Shown here one piece after another: positions 50,576-59,250 of a stretch of DNA of 64,000 bases. This DNA comes from an uncultured bacterium. GTDB taxonomy: Bacteria; Bacillota_I; Bacilli_A; RFN20; CAG-826. The position numbers and the translations under genes were made by a program. A model generated the notes under the pieces. It saw nothing but the letters and a program-made list of their open reading frames with translations, was not told the DNA's origin and did not search any database. Numbering within the stretch: the first letter of the stretch is position 1; every line of letters starts with the position of its first letter. The stretch lies in assembly GCA_949291375.1 (NCBI GenBank), contig CASEVI010000003.1, forward strand, positions 78,224 to 142,223. The letters run 5' to 3'.

Positions 50576-51235
50576 TTAATTAATTAATGAATCTATAAAT
50601 TCTTTTAATTCGGCAAAAGTATTTACGACTTTAAAATTATTATTTTCTTTAAGGACATTCTTGCTTTTTTCATCTACATACATTCCTACACTACAAATTT
50701 TAACATCTACCTCTTTGCAAGAATTAATATCGTTTAAAGTGTCTCCAAAGTAAATAAGTTGATCATTAGTTAATGAATAATCTTTTTCGAGTTTTTTAAA
50801 ACTATCGGGTTTATTTACCCCATAAAAAGACCCACAGTAAATATCATCAAAAATATCTTCTAAATTAAAATACTTTAAAGAAATTAATGTCGAATCTTTA
50901 CTTCTTCCGGTTACTAAAAATAATTTGAAGCCTTTATCTTTAATACTTTTTAATAATTCTAAATATTCTTTATCAAATCCATCTTTAAAAAGTTTTTCCT
51001 CTAATAATTCATATTCTTCTAAATAATATTTAAAAGCTAAAGCAGCTTTTTCTTTATTTTTCATTAATCTATAAAAAACGCCTTCTTCATCTGGACCATA
51101 ATTAGAAATTACTTCTTCTATGCTTACTTTTTTCCCCATTACTTTTTCATATCCTTTAAAGAAGGAGCCAACAACTAAATAGTCGCTATTTAATAAAGTA
51201 TTGTCGAAATCGAAAACAAATGCTTTAATATTCAT
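50576..51235 (-). CDS. HAD-superfamily phosphatase (phosphoglycolate phosphatase-like)
   Basis: About 219 residues from ATG 51235 (MNIKAFVFDFDNTLLNSDY), preceded by GGGGAT. Motif I is DFDNT, motif II LVTGRS, the lysine lies in YGVNKPDSF, and motif IV is YFGDTLND. An alpha-helical cap lies between motifs I and II. The substrate cannot be named from sequence; relatives act on small sugar phosphates or phosphoglycolate. Confidence 0.88.
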   Translation of the reverse strand: MNIKAFVFDFDNTLLNSDYLVVGSFFKGYEKVMGKKVSIEEVISNYGPDEEGVFYRLMKNKEKAALAFKYYLEEYELLEEKLFKDGFDKEYLELLKSIKDKGFKLFLVTGRSKDSTLISLKYFNLEDIFDDIYCGSFYGVNKPDSFKKLEKDYSLTNDQLIYFGDTLNDINSCKEVDVKICSVGMYVDEKSKNVLKENNNFKVVNTFAELKEFIDSLIN

Positions 51236-51300
51236 ATTTATCCCCATTTTTTTCTTGATTTTTACTTTCTTTTTCTTTATATTATTAAGCGTACGTAGAA

Positions 51301-51415
51301 AGAAAAAGCGTCCGCTCTTCACCAGATCTATCGAATAGATTGGTAAATGCTACAAAATTATAACACTTATATTATGATTTTTAACGGACGAATTTCTATT
51401 GTCCGTTTTTATTTT
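51301..51415 (+). promoter_or_regulatory. infC leader attenuator (L20-type leader candidate)
   Basis: A hairpin ACCAGATCTAT-CGA-ATAGATTGGT (51321-51344) is followed by a terminator AACGGAC/GTCCGTT plus T5 (51383-51415). GTCCG at 51310-51314 is identical to the terminator's right arm, so it can pair with CGGAC (385-389) as an antiterminator. Ribosomal protein L20 controls this operon in Bacilli by such a switch; the ligand here is inferred. Confidence 0.6.
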
Positions 51416-51453
51416 CTAAAAACGATTAATGCTATTTAAGGAGGTATTGAAGT

Positions 51454-52014
51454 ATAGCTAACAATCAAAACCCTTATCAAGGGAATAAAAATCGCACAAA
51501 CAAAAATGGCGATTTAGTCAATGAGTTTATTCGTTTTCCAGAAGTCCTTGTTATTGGACCAAATGGAGAAAGTCTTGGAAAAATGTCCAAATTCGATGCT
51601 TTAAGAAAAGCTGAAGAATACAATCTTGATTTATTATGCGTAGCACCTAATGCTAAGCCACCAGTCTGTAAAATCTTAAATTATGGTAAATACAGATATG
51701 AGTCGCAAAAAAAAGCAAAAGAGGCTAAGAAAAATCAAAAGATCATTGAAATAAAAGAAATACAATTAACTCCTAAAATTGGCGAGCACGATTTATTAAC
51801 AAAAGTCAAAGCCGCACTTAAGTTTTTAGAAGATGGAAACAAGATTAAAGTTGGAGTTCGTTTTAAAGGAAGAGAATTATCTCACGTTGAAGTTGGGGAA
51901 GCTGTTTTAAATAAATTCCTCGAATTAACAAAGGATAGCGCTTCCGTTGATAAAGCTCCTACTCTTGATGGAAAATGGCTAACAGCTGTTTTATCAAGCA
52001 AAGTCAAAAAGTAG
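51454..52014 (+). CDS. infC: Translation initiation factor IF-3, ATA start
   Basis: 186 codons. The IF3 N-domain (GESLGKMSKFDALRKAEEYN, LLCVAPNAKPPVCKI) and C-domain (KEIQLTPKIGEHDLLTKVKA) are complete only if translation begins upstream of the first ATG (51583). In frame, the only candidate below AAGGAGG (51438-51444) is ATA at 51454, nine bases away; a TGA precedes it. IF3 genes classically use rare start codons, which IF3 itself discriminates against, giving autoregulation. First gene of infC-rpmI-rplT. Confidence 0.92.
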   Translation: MANNQNPYQGNKNRTNKNGDLVNEFIRFPEVLVIGPNGESLGKMSKFDALRKAEEYNLDLLCVAPNAKPPVCKILNYGKYRYESQKKAKEAKKNQKIIEIKEIQLTPKIGEHDLLTKVKAALKFLEDGNKIKVGVRFKGRELSHVEVGEAVLNKFLELTKDSASVDKAPTLDGKWLTAVLSSKVKK

Positions 52015-52032
52015 AAAGAAGGAGATAAGAAT

Positions 52033-52227
52033 ATGCCAAAAATGAAAAGTAAAAAAGCTTTAACAAAAAGAGTCCATGTTACTGCTTCTGGCAAGGTTAC
52101 AAGACATCATGCATATGTTTCACACCTCGCACCACACAAGACTCATAAACAAAAAAGACATTTAAGAAAAGCAACTTCAGTTTCAAAATCAGATATGAAG
52201 AGACTTAAATATCTTATTCAAGAATAG
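52033..52227 (+). CDS. rpmI: Ribosomal protein L35 (bL35)
   Basis: 64 residues, very basic: [20 protein letters not shown] and [20 protein letters not shown] are the family's start. Preceded by AAGGAG, 19 bases after infC. Confidence 0.97.
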   Translation: MPKMKSKKALTKRVHVTASGKVTRHHAYVSHLAPHKTHKQKRHLRKATSVSKSDMKRLKYLIQE

Positions 52228-52246
52228 TTAAAGAAAGGAGAATTTT

Positions 52247-52597
52247 ATGAGAGTAAAAGGTGGAACAGTTACACATAAGAGAAGAAAAAGAATATTAAAA
52301 CAAGCTAAAGGTTTCTTTGGAAGTAAGCATTTACTCTTCAAGACTGCTAAAGAGCAAGTCATGAGAAGTAAAAGATATGCATATATTTCTAGAAAAGACA
52401 GAAAAAGTGATTTTAGAAAATTATGGATTAAAAGAATCAATGCTGCTTGCAGATTAAATGATATTTCTTATTCTAAATTTATGCATGGCTTAAAAGTTGC
52501 AAAAATTGACTTAAATAGAAAAATGCTTTCAGAAATCGCTATTCACGATGAAAAAGGTTTTGCTGAATTAGTTAAAATTGCAAAAAAAGCAAAATAA
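52247..52597 (+). CDS. rplT: Ribosomal protein L20 (bL20)
   Basis: 116 residues, [21 protein letters not shown] and [18 protein letters not shown] are diagnostic. It binds 23S rRNA early in 50S assembly and is the expected repressor of its own operon through the leader at 51301. Confidence 0.97.
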   Translation: MRVKGGTVTHKRRKRILKQAKGFFGSKHLLFKTAKEQVMRSKRYAYISRKDRKSDFRKLWIKRINAACRLNDISYSKFMHGLKVAKIDLNRKMLSEIAIHDEKGFAELVKIAKKAK

Positions 52598-52621
52598 GCA
52601 AAATATTTTACATTTCTAAAT

Positions 52622-52653
52622 AAGCACATTTATAATAAATGTGCTTTTATTTT
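52622..52653 (+). terminator. Terminator of infC-rpmI-rplT
   Basis: 11-bp stem AAGCACATTTA/TAAATGTGCTT followed by T-rich sequence that directly abuts the ferritin ribosome-binding site (TTTGGAGGA), so ferritin may partly depend on readthrough. Confidence 0.8.
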
Positions 52654-52669
52654 TGGAGGAAATAATAAA

Positions 52670-53158
52670 ATGCTATCAGAAAATTTATCAAAATTGATGA
52701 TTAATCAAATAAATAAAGAATTATATTCTTCATATCTTTATTTATCTATTGCAAACTTTTACGAAGAAAAAGGTTTAAAAGGATTCTCAAATTGGTTTAA
52801 AAAACAAGCCGAGGAAGAAAAAGAACATGCTGAAAAATTTATCGAATATTTACATGATAATAATGAGCATGTTACATTCGAATCAATAGAAGCTCCTAAA
52901 AATGAATTTAAAGATTATAAAGAACCTTTATCCATTCAAATTGCTCATGAAAAATATGTCACAAGTTTGATTAATGCTTTATATAGACAAGCTCTTGATG
53001 ATAATGATTATCGTTCTCTTAATTTCTTAAATTGGTTCATAAATGAACAAGCTGAGGAAGAAAAAACAGCCCAAGATTTATTAACTACTTTTGAATATTT
53101 TTCTCAAAATATCAAAGATATTTACGAATTTAATGAATGTTTGGGATCAAGAAAATAA
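52670..53158 (+). CDS. ftnA: Non-haem ferritin
   Basis: 162-residue iron storage protein of the FtnA type. Ferroxidase residues are in YSSYLYLSIANFYEEKG and QAEEEKEHAEKF (ExxH). The second half-site lies in FINEQAEEEKTAQDLL. Forms a 24-mer that oxidises and stores Fe2+; it complements the feo operon at 10.7-13.7 kb. GGAGG precedes the ATG. Confidence 0.95.
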   Translation: MLSENLSKLMINQINKELYSSYLYLSIANFYEEKGLKGFSNWFKKQAEEEKEHAEKFIEYLHDNNEHVTFESIEAPKNEFKDYKEPLSIQIAHEKYVTSLINALYRQALDDNDYRSLNFLNWFINEQAEEEKTAQDLLTTFEYFSQNIKDIYEFNECLGSRK

Positions 53159-53160
53159 TA

Positions 53161-53192
53161 TTAAAAGCACCGCTTGCATGTGGTGCTTTTAA
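53161..53192. terminator. Bidirectional terminator between ferritin and thiI
   Basis: Perfect 11-bp inverted repeat TTAAAAGCACC/GGTGCTTTTAA with A and T tails; it separates convergent genes. Confidence 0.85.
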
Positions 53193-54356
53193 TTATTCTT
53201 TTATAACCTTAAGTTCAGTATGCTCAATAGCTTCATTAAGTAATGTTTCAAAATCAAATTTCTCTTCTATTTTTAAACATTCACTTATTTTTGGCATCGT
53301 TTTAGGTTTTTTAATAGGAAATATTGTACAGCAATCTTCATATGGTCTAATGGAAATTTCATATGTATTTATTTTTTTAGCTATAGCAATAATTTCGGTT
53401 TTATCATAAGTTGCTAAAGGACGAATAATCGGATAATTAGTAACTGCGTTTATAGTATTTAAAGATTCTAATGTTTGTGATGCAACTTGTCCGATACTTT
53501 CACCATTGCTTATTGCAAAAATATGAAGTTTTCTTGCTAATTTTTCGGCTAATCTATACATCATTCTTCTCATAATAGTGACTTCATATCCTTCAAAAGA
53601 ATGATTATAAATTTCTTCTTGAATTTTAGTAAATGGAACAATATATAAATTAATCTTATTTTGATAGATATTTAAAGATCTTAAAATATCTTCAAGCTTA
53701 TATATAACTGCAACAGAAGTATATGGAGGAGAAGCAAAATGAATGAAAGAAAGTTCTACTCCTCTTTTCATTAAAAGATAAGAAGCAACAGGAGAATCAA
53801 TCCCGCCTGAAAGCATCATTAAACTTCTTCCAATAGCTCCTTTTGGATAACCGCCCATTCCTTTGATAGTTTCAAAAAACATATAAGCTCCATCATCTCT
53901 AATTTCTATTGAAAGTAAGATATCAGGGTTGTGTACATCTACTTTTAAAGACGTATTTTTTAAAATTTTAGAAGCGATTTCACGATTAATTTCATCGCTA
54001 ACATAAGGATAAGATTTATCAATTCTTCTTGTTTTGACTTTAAAAGTTTTACCGACTTCTTTTTTTATTTCTTCTAAAGCAATATCTTTTAAATTTTCTA
54101 AATCGCAATCTTTTATTTTCTTAGCAAGAGAAAAAGAGTACATACCACTAATTTCTTTTAGTATTTCGATTAAATTTGGAATTTCTTCCTTTAAATCTAA
54201 ATAAATGTGGTCATGTCTTTTTCTCATTTCGTAAGAATTTTCATATTCTTTTAAATGATTATTAATTGAAGAAGCAAGACGATTAATAAAATCTTTCTTG
54301 TTTTTTCCTTTAGTAGACATTTCTCCAAAACGAACAATAATAGTATTAAATTCCAT
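53193..54356 (-). CDS. thiI: tRNA 4-thiouridine synthase ThiI (no rhodanese domain)
   Basis: 387 residues. An N-terminal ferredoxin-like plus THUMP region (about 1-165) precedes the adenylating PP-loop domain with MLSGGIDSPVASYLLMKRG. A C-terminal EDCCTIF cysteine pair is present. It lacks the rhodanese extension of E. coli ThiI, as in Bacillus, where a dedicated cysteine desulfurase (NifZ) encoded next door supplies sulfur. The adjacent desulfurase gene here fits that model. Start is 3 bases after the desulfurase stop. Confidence 0.93.
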   Translation of the reverse strand: MEFNTIIVRFGEMSTKGKNKKDFINRLASSINNHLKEYENSYEMRKRHDHIYLDLKEEIPNLIEILKEISGMYSFSLAKKIKDCDLENLKDIALEEIKKEVGKTFKVKTRRIDKSYPYVSDEINREIASKILKNTSLKVDVHNPDILLSIEIRDDGAYMFFETIKGMGGYPKGAIGRSLMMLSGGIDSPVASYLLMKRGVELSFIHFASPPYTSVAVIYKLEDILRSLNIYQNKINLYIVPFTKIQEEIYNHSFEGYEVTIMRRMMYRLAEKLARKLHIFAISNGESIGQVASQTLESLNTINAVTNYPIIRPLATYDKTEIIAIAKKINTYEISIRPYEDCCTIFPIKKPKTMPKISECLKIEEKFDFETLLNEAIEHTELKVIKE

Positions 54357-54358
54357 AA

Positions 54359-55501
54359 TTACTTACCTTTTATAGTGCTTAGAAGTTCTTTTAATGTTTT
54401 TACGAAAATATTAATTTCTTCTAAGTTGTTATATTTAGAAAAAGAAATTCTAATTGAGTTAGAAGCTTCTTTTTCATTTTTTGTTAATTCATAAATTACG
54501 TGTGAAATAACCTTTAATTTAGAAGAGCAAGAAGACTTTGTAGAGACATAAATTTCTTTATTTGACAAAGCTTCAACAACTATACTAGATTCTTTGCTTA
54601 AAGTCGATAAATTTAGAATAAACGGGCAATGCTTTTTAAATTCATCATGAACTTTAATCCCTTCAATTTTATTTAATTCTTTTAAAGCAAAATCAAATAA
54701 TGATTTTATATAAGTATAATTTTTATCAAAATCTCTAATATATTTTTGAATTATAAAAGAGAAAGAGTGAATTAATGGATAAGATAATGTCCCACTTCGT
54801 AAATTAAACTCTTGGCCACCACCATAAACAAGTGGTTCTAATTCGATTTTTCTCGATTTTATCAAAGCGCCAATACCTTTTATTCCGTGAATTTTATATG
54901 AAGAAATAGTAAACATATCAAAAAGAGAGCAATTAACTTTTTCCTTCCCAATAGTTTGGGCTAAATCACTATGAAAAACTACTTTTTTATTGTTCGATTT
55001 ATTAATGACATCTTTTATCTCTTCTAAATTTAAAACACACCCGCACTCATTATTTACATGCATTAAAGAAACGAGGATTGTATCATCTCTTAAAACACTT
55101 TTAAAATAATCTAAATCTATAGTTCCATTTGATTTTACATCCAGATAAGTTACTTCAAAACCTTCGTTTTCTAATTCTTTAAAAACATTTAAAACCGAAG
55201 GATGTTCTATTTTAGAAGTAATTAAATGCTTTCCTTTGTTTTTATTTTTACGAGCATATCCTAAAATAGCTAAGTTGTTTGATTCGGTAGCACCGCTTGT
55301 AAAAATAACATCATAAATCGATGGATTTATTTTTAGAGCATTTAAAATATCTCTTTTAAAATTAACAATATCATAATTTTCTTTCATTCCAAAACCATTT
55401 AAAGATGATGGATTGGCAAAATTATTATTATTATCTTTAATGAAAAGTTTGAGCACTTCTTCATCAACAATTGTGCTTCCAGCATTATCTAAATATATCA
55501 T
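54359..55501 (-). CDS. Cysteine desulfurase (NifS/NifZ type)
   Basis: 380-residue PLP enzyme that moves sulfur from cysteine to an acceptor, most likely ThiI encoded next. MIYLDNAGSTIVDEEVL is the typical start. The PLP-lysine region reads TISSYKIHGIKGIGAL, and the catalytic cysteine lies in STKSSCSSKL. It can also support Fe-S assembly for the hydrogenase and AKR. It lies 2 bases after ezrA, a NifZ-ThiI-EzrA neighbourhood familiar from Bacilli. Confidence 0.93.
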   Translation of the reverse strand: MIYLDNAGSTIVDEEVLKLFIKDNNNNFANPSSLNGFGMKENYDIVNFKRDILNALKINPSIYDVIFTSGATESNNLAILGYARKNKNKGKHLITSKIEHPSVLNVFKELENEGFEVTYLDVKSNGTIDLDYFKSVLRDDTILVSLMHVNNECGCVLNLEEIKDVINKSNNKKVVFHSDLAQTIGKEKVNCSLFDMFTISSYKIHGIKGIGALIKSRKIELEPLVYGGGQEFNLRSGTLSYPLIHSFSFIIQKYIRDFDKNYTYIKSLFDFALKELNKIEGIKVHDEFKKHCPFILNLSTLSKESSIVVEALSNKEIYVSTKSSCSSKLKVISHVIYELTKNEKEASNSIRISFSKYNNLEEINIFVKTLKELLSTIKGK

Positions 55502-55503
55502 AA

Positions 55504-57240
55504 TTATCTAGAAACCTTATCTTTATCTTCGATACGATTAATAATTGTTTCGCTCATATCATAAGCGGACTTATATTCACCATTAAAGAATAATGATTCA
55601 GCTTGAGTTAATAAATTATGAACATCAGCAAATTTCATTCTATCTCTATTAATTAACATAATATTATCAATTGATAATAATCGATAAGAAGACAAGGAAT
55701 CAACTTCAGAAAAAACTTTCAAACATAATTCTTCTAATTTATTCACTAAATCATCTAGTTTAATAACATCAATAGGCAATGTTTTTAAAGTAATAGAAAC
55801 TTCATCCATCAAAGAATATGCATTGTTAATATCTTCATTAAATTTTATCTCAACTGATTCGTTATTAAATTCTCTAAGAATTGCCTCACATTTTTTTAAT
55901 TTTAAATAACGATTATTGATAAGTTCATAAGCTTTATCTGTATCAGATTTTAACGAAGAAAGATATTTTGAATATTCGTCATAATGTGTTTTGCAATCCT
56001 CTACCCCTTTTTTTAGATCATTAATTTTATTTAAAAGATCTGTATAATAAGTTTTTTCAAGTCCGTGTACAAAGAAATCTACTCTTCTTTTAAACTTTGA
56101 TAAAGTGTCAAGTTCATCTGATAAATTCTTTAATTTTTCTTGATTTGCATCATCGATAATATAATATTTTTCAAAATCAGGAATCGAATTGTTGAGTTTA
56201 ATAATATCCTTTTCTAAAAGAGTATAAGAAACCATTACATCATGGTAAACATCATTGAATTTATTTCTAGCATCTTCTTCTGAATCCATTCCTGAATCTA
56301 AACGAGTTAAAATATTATGTAATGCTTCAATTTTTTCTCCAGCACCATTAATTTTTAATTCTTTAAAATTATTTCTTAAAGAAACTAAAACATTTTTAAT
56401 GTTTTCCATTTCATCTTCAACATTTAAATGTCTTAAAGGTAATTCACTTAAAACTAATGCGTGATATTTATCTAAAACTTTCCCCATTTCTTTAGGAACA
56501 ATATCATTAACTTCTCCTAAATATGATGGCATCACTTCTAGTATTTTTTTAAGTTCGGTTAATACTTTTGCAAGAGTTGGTAAAAGTTCTTTTGCTTCAT
56601 CATATTGAGCGGTATCAACAAAATCTTCAAATTTAGTAAATCTTTTATCAATATTAACAAAAACCTTATCAAATTGTTCTTGAAGTGGAGATAATGAATC
56701 ATAAACTTTTTCATATAAAGATTTAACTTCTCTATATTTATCTTTTAGCATTAAAGAATCTTTACGACAATCTTCTTCTGGACGAATAACGACTTCTAAG
56801 TCTTTATTTAATTCATTTACAGATTTTTCATAATCGGTAAAAAAATGAATATTATCGGAATAAATTTTTTTATATCCTTTAACATTTTTATCTTCAACAT
56901 AAACAGCTAAAGCGTTTAATAAATCAGCGACATTTGCATCTTTTTCATCTTTAATTTCATTAAAACGATTTAAATATTCATTATAAACATCAATATAAAG
57001 AAGATTTATTTGAGAGATTGATTCTAATCTTGAAAGATATTGAGAATCTTGAATCATTAATAAAGAGTTTAAATATTTATATTTTTTATTTAATTCATTA
57101 AAAGATTTTCTAATTCTCATTCTTGAAAATATGAATGCCTCTAATAAAGAAAAAATTATGACAAGCGCTAAAACAGCGATAATTGCAATTACTATAATTA
57201 TAAAAGTTAAACTATCTAATCCTAAAATTTCACCATTCAT
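55504..57240 (-). CDS. ezrA: Septation ring regulator EzrA
   Basis: 578 residues with one N-terminal membrane helix (about 12-32) and a long cytoplasmic series of spectrin-like coiled-coil repeats (for example LMIQDSQYLSRLESISQINL, NNFKELKINGAGEKIEALHN). EzrA limits FtsZ ring formation and recruits division enzymes. Its presence shows a cell-wall-dividing Bacilli-type cell rather than a true mollicute. First gene of the ezrA-desulfurase-thiI unit. Confidence 0.92.
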   Translation of the reverse strand: MNGEILGLDSLTFIIIVIAIIAVLALVIIFSLLEAFIFSRMRIRKSFNELNKKYKYLNSLLMIQDSQYLSRLESISQINLLYIDVYNEYLNRFNEIKDEKDANVADLLNALAVYVEDKNVKGYKKIYSDNIHFFTDYEKSVNELNKDLEVVIRPEEDCRKDSLMLKDKYREVKSLYEKVYDSLSPLQEQFDKVFVNIDKRFTKFEDFVDTAQYDEAKELLPTLAKVLTELKKILEVMPSYLGEVNDIVPKEMGKVLDKYHALVLSELPLRHLNVEDEMENIKNVLVSLRNNFKELKINGAGEKIEALHNILTRLDSGMDSEEDARNKFNDVYHDVMVSYTLLEKDIIKLNNSIPDFEKYYIIDDANQEKLKNLSDELDTLSKFKRRVDFFVHGLEKTYYTDLLNKINDLKKGVEDCKTHYDEYSKYLSSLKSDTDKAYELINNRYLKLKKCEAILREFNNESVEIKFNEDINNAYSLMDEVSITLKTLPIDVIKLDDLVNKLEELCLKVFSEVDSLSSYRLLSIDNIMLINRDRMKFADVHNLLTQAESLFFNGEYKSAYDMSETIINRIEDKDKVSR

Positions 57241-57393
57241 ATGTTTTTAACCTCAAACATTATTTTATTATAAATAGCAATTATTTTCTATTAAATTTAT
57301 TGATATTTTAGACATATTTTCTAAGCAAGTTAAATGCCATAGATTTTTTAAAATTAGAAAAGTATATTTTTATACAAAGTATAAAAATATTAG

Positions 57394-57422
57394 AAGACAA
57401 ATTTTGATTTATCAATTATAAT
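57394..57422 (+). promoter_or_regulatory. Promoter of the DUF3800-associated RNA
   Basis: AAGACA, a 17-base spacer and a perfect TATAAT (57417-57422) precede the structured RNA, placing the transcript start near 57429. Confidence 0.6.
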
Positions 57423-57428
57423 AAAGGA

Positions 57429-57543
57429 GCAGAAATTATTTACTGCCAATCTGTGATAGATGAACATAATGTTTAAGCGACTTATTAAGTCGTCATCCAC
57501 GGACATGACCATCTAGATTATTTTTAGTATTCTAGATGGTCAT
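57429..57543 (+). ncRNA. Structured leader RNA upstream of DUF3800
   Basis: A composite stem GTG-ATAG-ATGA / TCAT-C-CAC (57453-57463 with 57493-57500) encloses hairpin CGACTT/AAGTCG (57478-57492). A very stable terminator follows, ATGACCATCTAGA/TCTAGATGGTCAT (57505-57517, 57531-57543), with T5. The DUF3800 start codon lies 26 bases further on. RNA motifs upstream of DUF3800 genes have been described, and this may be one or a new variant. Confidence 0.6.
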
Positions 57544-57568
57544 ATTTTTATCACTTTTTTATAAAATT

Positions 57569-58306
57569 ATGAGTAATCTTTTTGTTTTTAGCGACGAATC
57601 AGGGGTATTTGATAATCTCCATTATCAATATTATTGCTTTGGGGGCATAATTTTTCTTTCAAAAGAAGAAAAAAATCAAGCTGCTAGAAATTTTCATCAT
57701 GTCGAAAAGATTATTAAAGAAAAACTAGAAATATCTGGAGAAATGAAGGCGGCTGCTTTAAAAAATAAATACAAATACAAATTATTAAAATCAATTTCTT
57801 CCTTTACTATTTTTGGAGTAGTTATCGATTTAAATAAAGTTAATAAAAATATTTTTTTAGACAAGAAAACAAAACAACGTTATCTTGATTTTGCTTATAA
57901 ACTTGGGCTTAAAAATGCTTTTAAAGATTTAATTGAAGAAGGAATCATTTTTCAAAATGACATTTCTAATATTTATGTAAATTGTGATGAACATGTTACT
58001 GCGACTAATGGAATTTATGAACTTCAAGAATCACTCGAAAACGAATTTAAAAGAGGCACATATAATTATAATTATAATGAATTTTATGAGCCATTATTTA
58101 AAAAATTATCTTCAGTTCAAGTTAAATTTTGTGATTCGAAAAATAATGTTTATATTCGTATGGCCGATATTATTGCTAATTATATTTATAAAATGGCTAA
58201 TTATAATTTAACTACTGCTTTTAGAATTCATATTAAAAACTTACCATCAGATAAACTATTTAAACTATTAAATAATGCTAATAATTTATCGATTACCACA
58301 CACTAA
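57569..58306 (+). CDS. DUF3800 family protein
   Basis: 245 residues from MSNLFVFSDESGVFDN (ATG 57569). The first acidic motif FSDESG and the distal MADIIANYIYK mark the DUF3800 fold, thought to be RNase H-like. FGGIIF and EISGEMKAAALKNKYKYKLL are also typical. The function of the family is unresolved; it is common near phages and structured RNAs. No good ribosome-binding site is visible, so expression may depend on the upstream RNA. The first 11 codons sometimes assigned upstream (57536) overlap the terminator and are unlikely to be used. Confidence 0.85.
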   Translation: MSNLFVFSDESGVFDNLHYQYYCFGGIIFLSKEEKNQAARNFHHVEKIIKEKLEISGEMKAAALKNKYKYKLLKSISSFTIFGVVIDLNKVNKNIFLDKKTKQRYLDFAYKLGLKNAFKDLIEEGIIFQNDISNIYVNCDEHVTATNGIYELQESLENEFKRGTYNYNYNEFYEPLFKKLSSVQVKFCDSKNNVYIRMADIIANYIYKMANYNLTTAFRIHIKNLPSDKLFKLLNNANNLSITTH

Positions 58307-58317
58307 TTATCAAAAAT

Positions 58318-58340
58318 AGTTGATTTTAATCAACTTTTAT
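58318..58340 (+). terminator. Terminator of DUF3800
   Basis: Stem AGTTGAT/ATCAACT with a 4-base loop and T4 tail. Confidence 0.7.
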
Positions 58341-58532
58341 TGTATTTTATTTAAGCATTTAAATGCAGCTTATAAATACTTTCGGCCCAATGAATGAACC
58401 TTAAATTAACTTAAAAAGGAATAAAGTAGACTTAGCTACAAGTTGAAATAGTAAAAATCATTCATCCGCGAAATGGAATTTATATTCTTGCTTTTATTTA
58501 GATGCAAATCAAAATAAAAGGAGAACAAAAAA
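58341..58532 (+). promoter_or_regulatory. Folded rpsD leader, S4-type candidate
   Basis: About 190 untranslated bases before rpsD. CGG...ATGAATGA (58383-58397) pairs with TCATTCAT-CCG (58458-58468). Smaller pairings (GTAG/CTAC, AACTT/AAGTT) lie inside. S4 represses its own synthesis in Firmicutes through a leader of this kind, so autoregulation is likely, though I cannot align it to the known consensus. Confidence 0.5.
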
Positions 58533-59135
58533 ATGAGAAATTTTGATTCAAAATGGAAACGTTCCAGAAGACTTAACTTTTCGCTTTCTGAAACAGGAAA
58601 AGAATTAAAGAAAAGAGCTTATGCACCAGGTCAACACGGGCAAGATAAGAAAAAACTATCTGAATATGGCCGTCAATTATCTGAAAAACAAAAATTAAGA
58701 GATCTTTATGGAGTTAATGAAAAACAATTCGTTAGATTATTCAAGATTGCTTCAGCTTCACACGAAGTTACTGGTACAGCATTTATGATTCTTCTCGAAT
58801 CAAGACTTGATAACTTAGTTTATCGTATGGGTTTTGCATCAACAAGACCTCAAGCAAGACAACTTGTTAATCACGGACACATTTTAGTTAATGGTAAAAA
58901 AATCGATATTCCTTCATATCTTTGCAAAGTCGGTGATAAAATCACTTTAAAAGATAAGAGTAAAGATTTAGCAATTGTCAAAGCAAGTTTAGAAGCAAGT
59001 GCTGCTACTCCACGCTATATTACAGTTGATAAAGAAAAGAAAGAAGGAAGTTTCGATAGACTTCCAGAAAGAAGTGAATTAAGTCAAGAAATTAATGAAT
59101 CATTAATCGTTGAATTCTATAATAGAAAATTATAA
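58533..59135 (+). CDS. rpsD: Ribosomal protein S4 (uS4)
   Basis: 200 residues. N-terminal [19 protein letters not shown] is the non-zinc form. [20 protein letters not shown] and the S4 RNA-binding domain ([40 protein letters not shown]) are clear. Primary 16S rRNA binder. Preceded by AAGGAG. Confidence 0.97.
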   Translation: MRNFDSKWKRSRRLNFSLSETGKELKKRAYAPGQHGQDKKKLSEYGRQLSEKQKLRDLYGVNEKQFVRLFKIASASHEVTGTAFMILLESRLDNLVYRMGFASTRPQARQLVNHGHILVNGKKIDIPSYLCKVGDKITLKDKSKDLAIVKASLEASAATPRYITVDKEKKEGSFDRLPERSELSQEINESLIVEFYNRKL

Positions 59136-59156
59136 TTTCAAAGATATTTCGTTCAT

Positions 59157-59190
59157 AAAAAATCGGATTATTTTATCCGATTTTTTCTTT
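59157..59190 (+). terminator. Terminator of rpsD
   Basis: Stem AAATCGGAT/ATCCGATTT with a 6-base loop and T6 tail. Confidence 0.85.
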
Positions 59191-59250
59191 TTTATATGAA
59201 AATTTATTATATTATCGATATAATATTAAGACTTGAAAGTAGGTATAAAT

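Noticed and set aside
57536-57568. Upstream ATG extension of the DUF3800 protein
   Set aside because: These codons overlap the terminator arm and precede the conserved start MSNLFVFSDESG; the shorter form fits the family.
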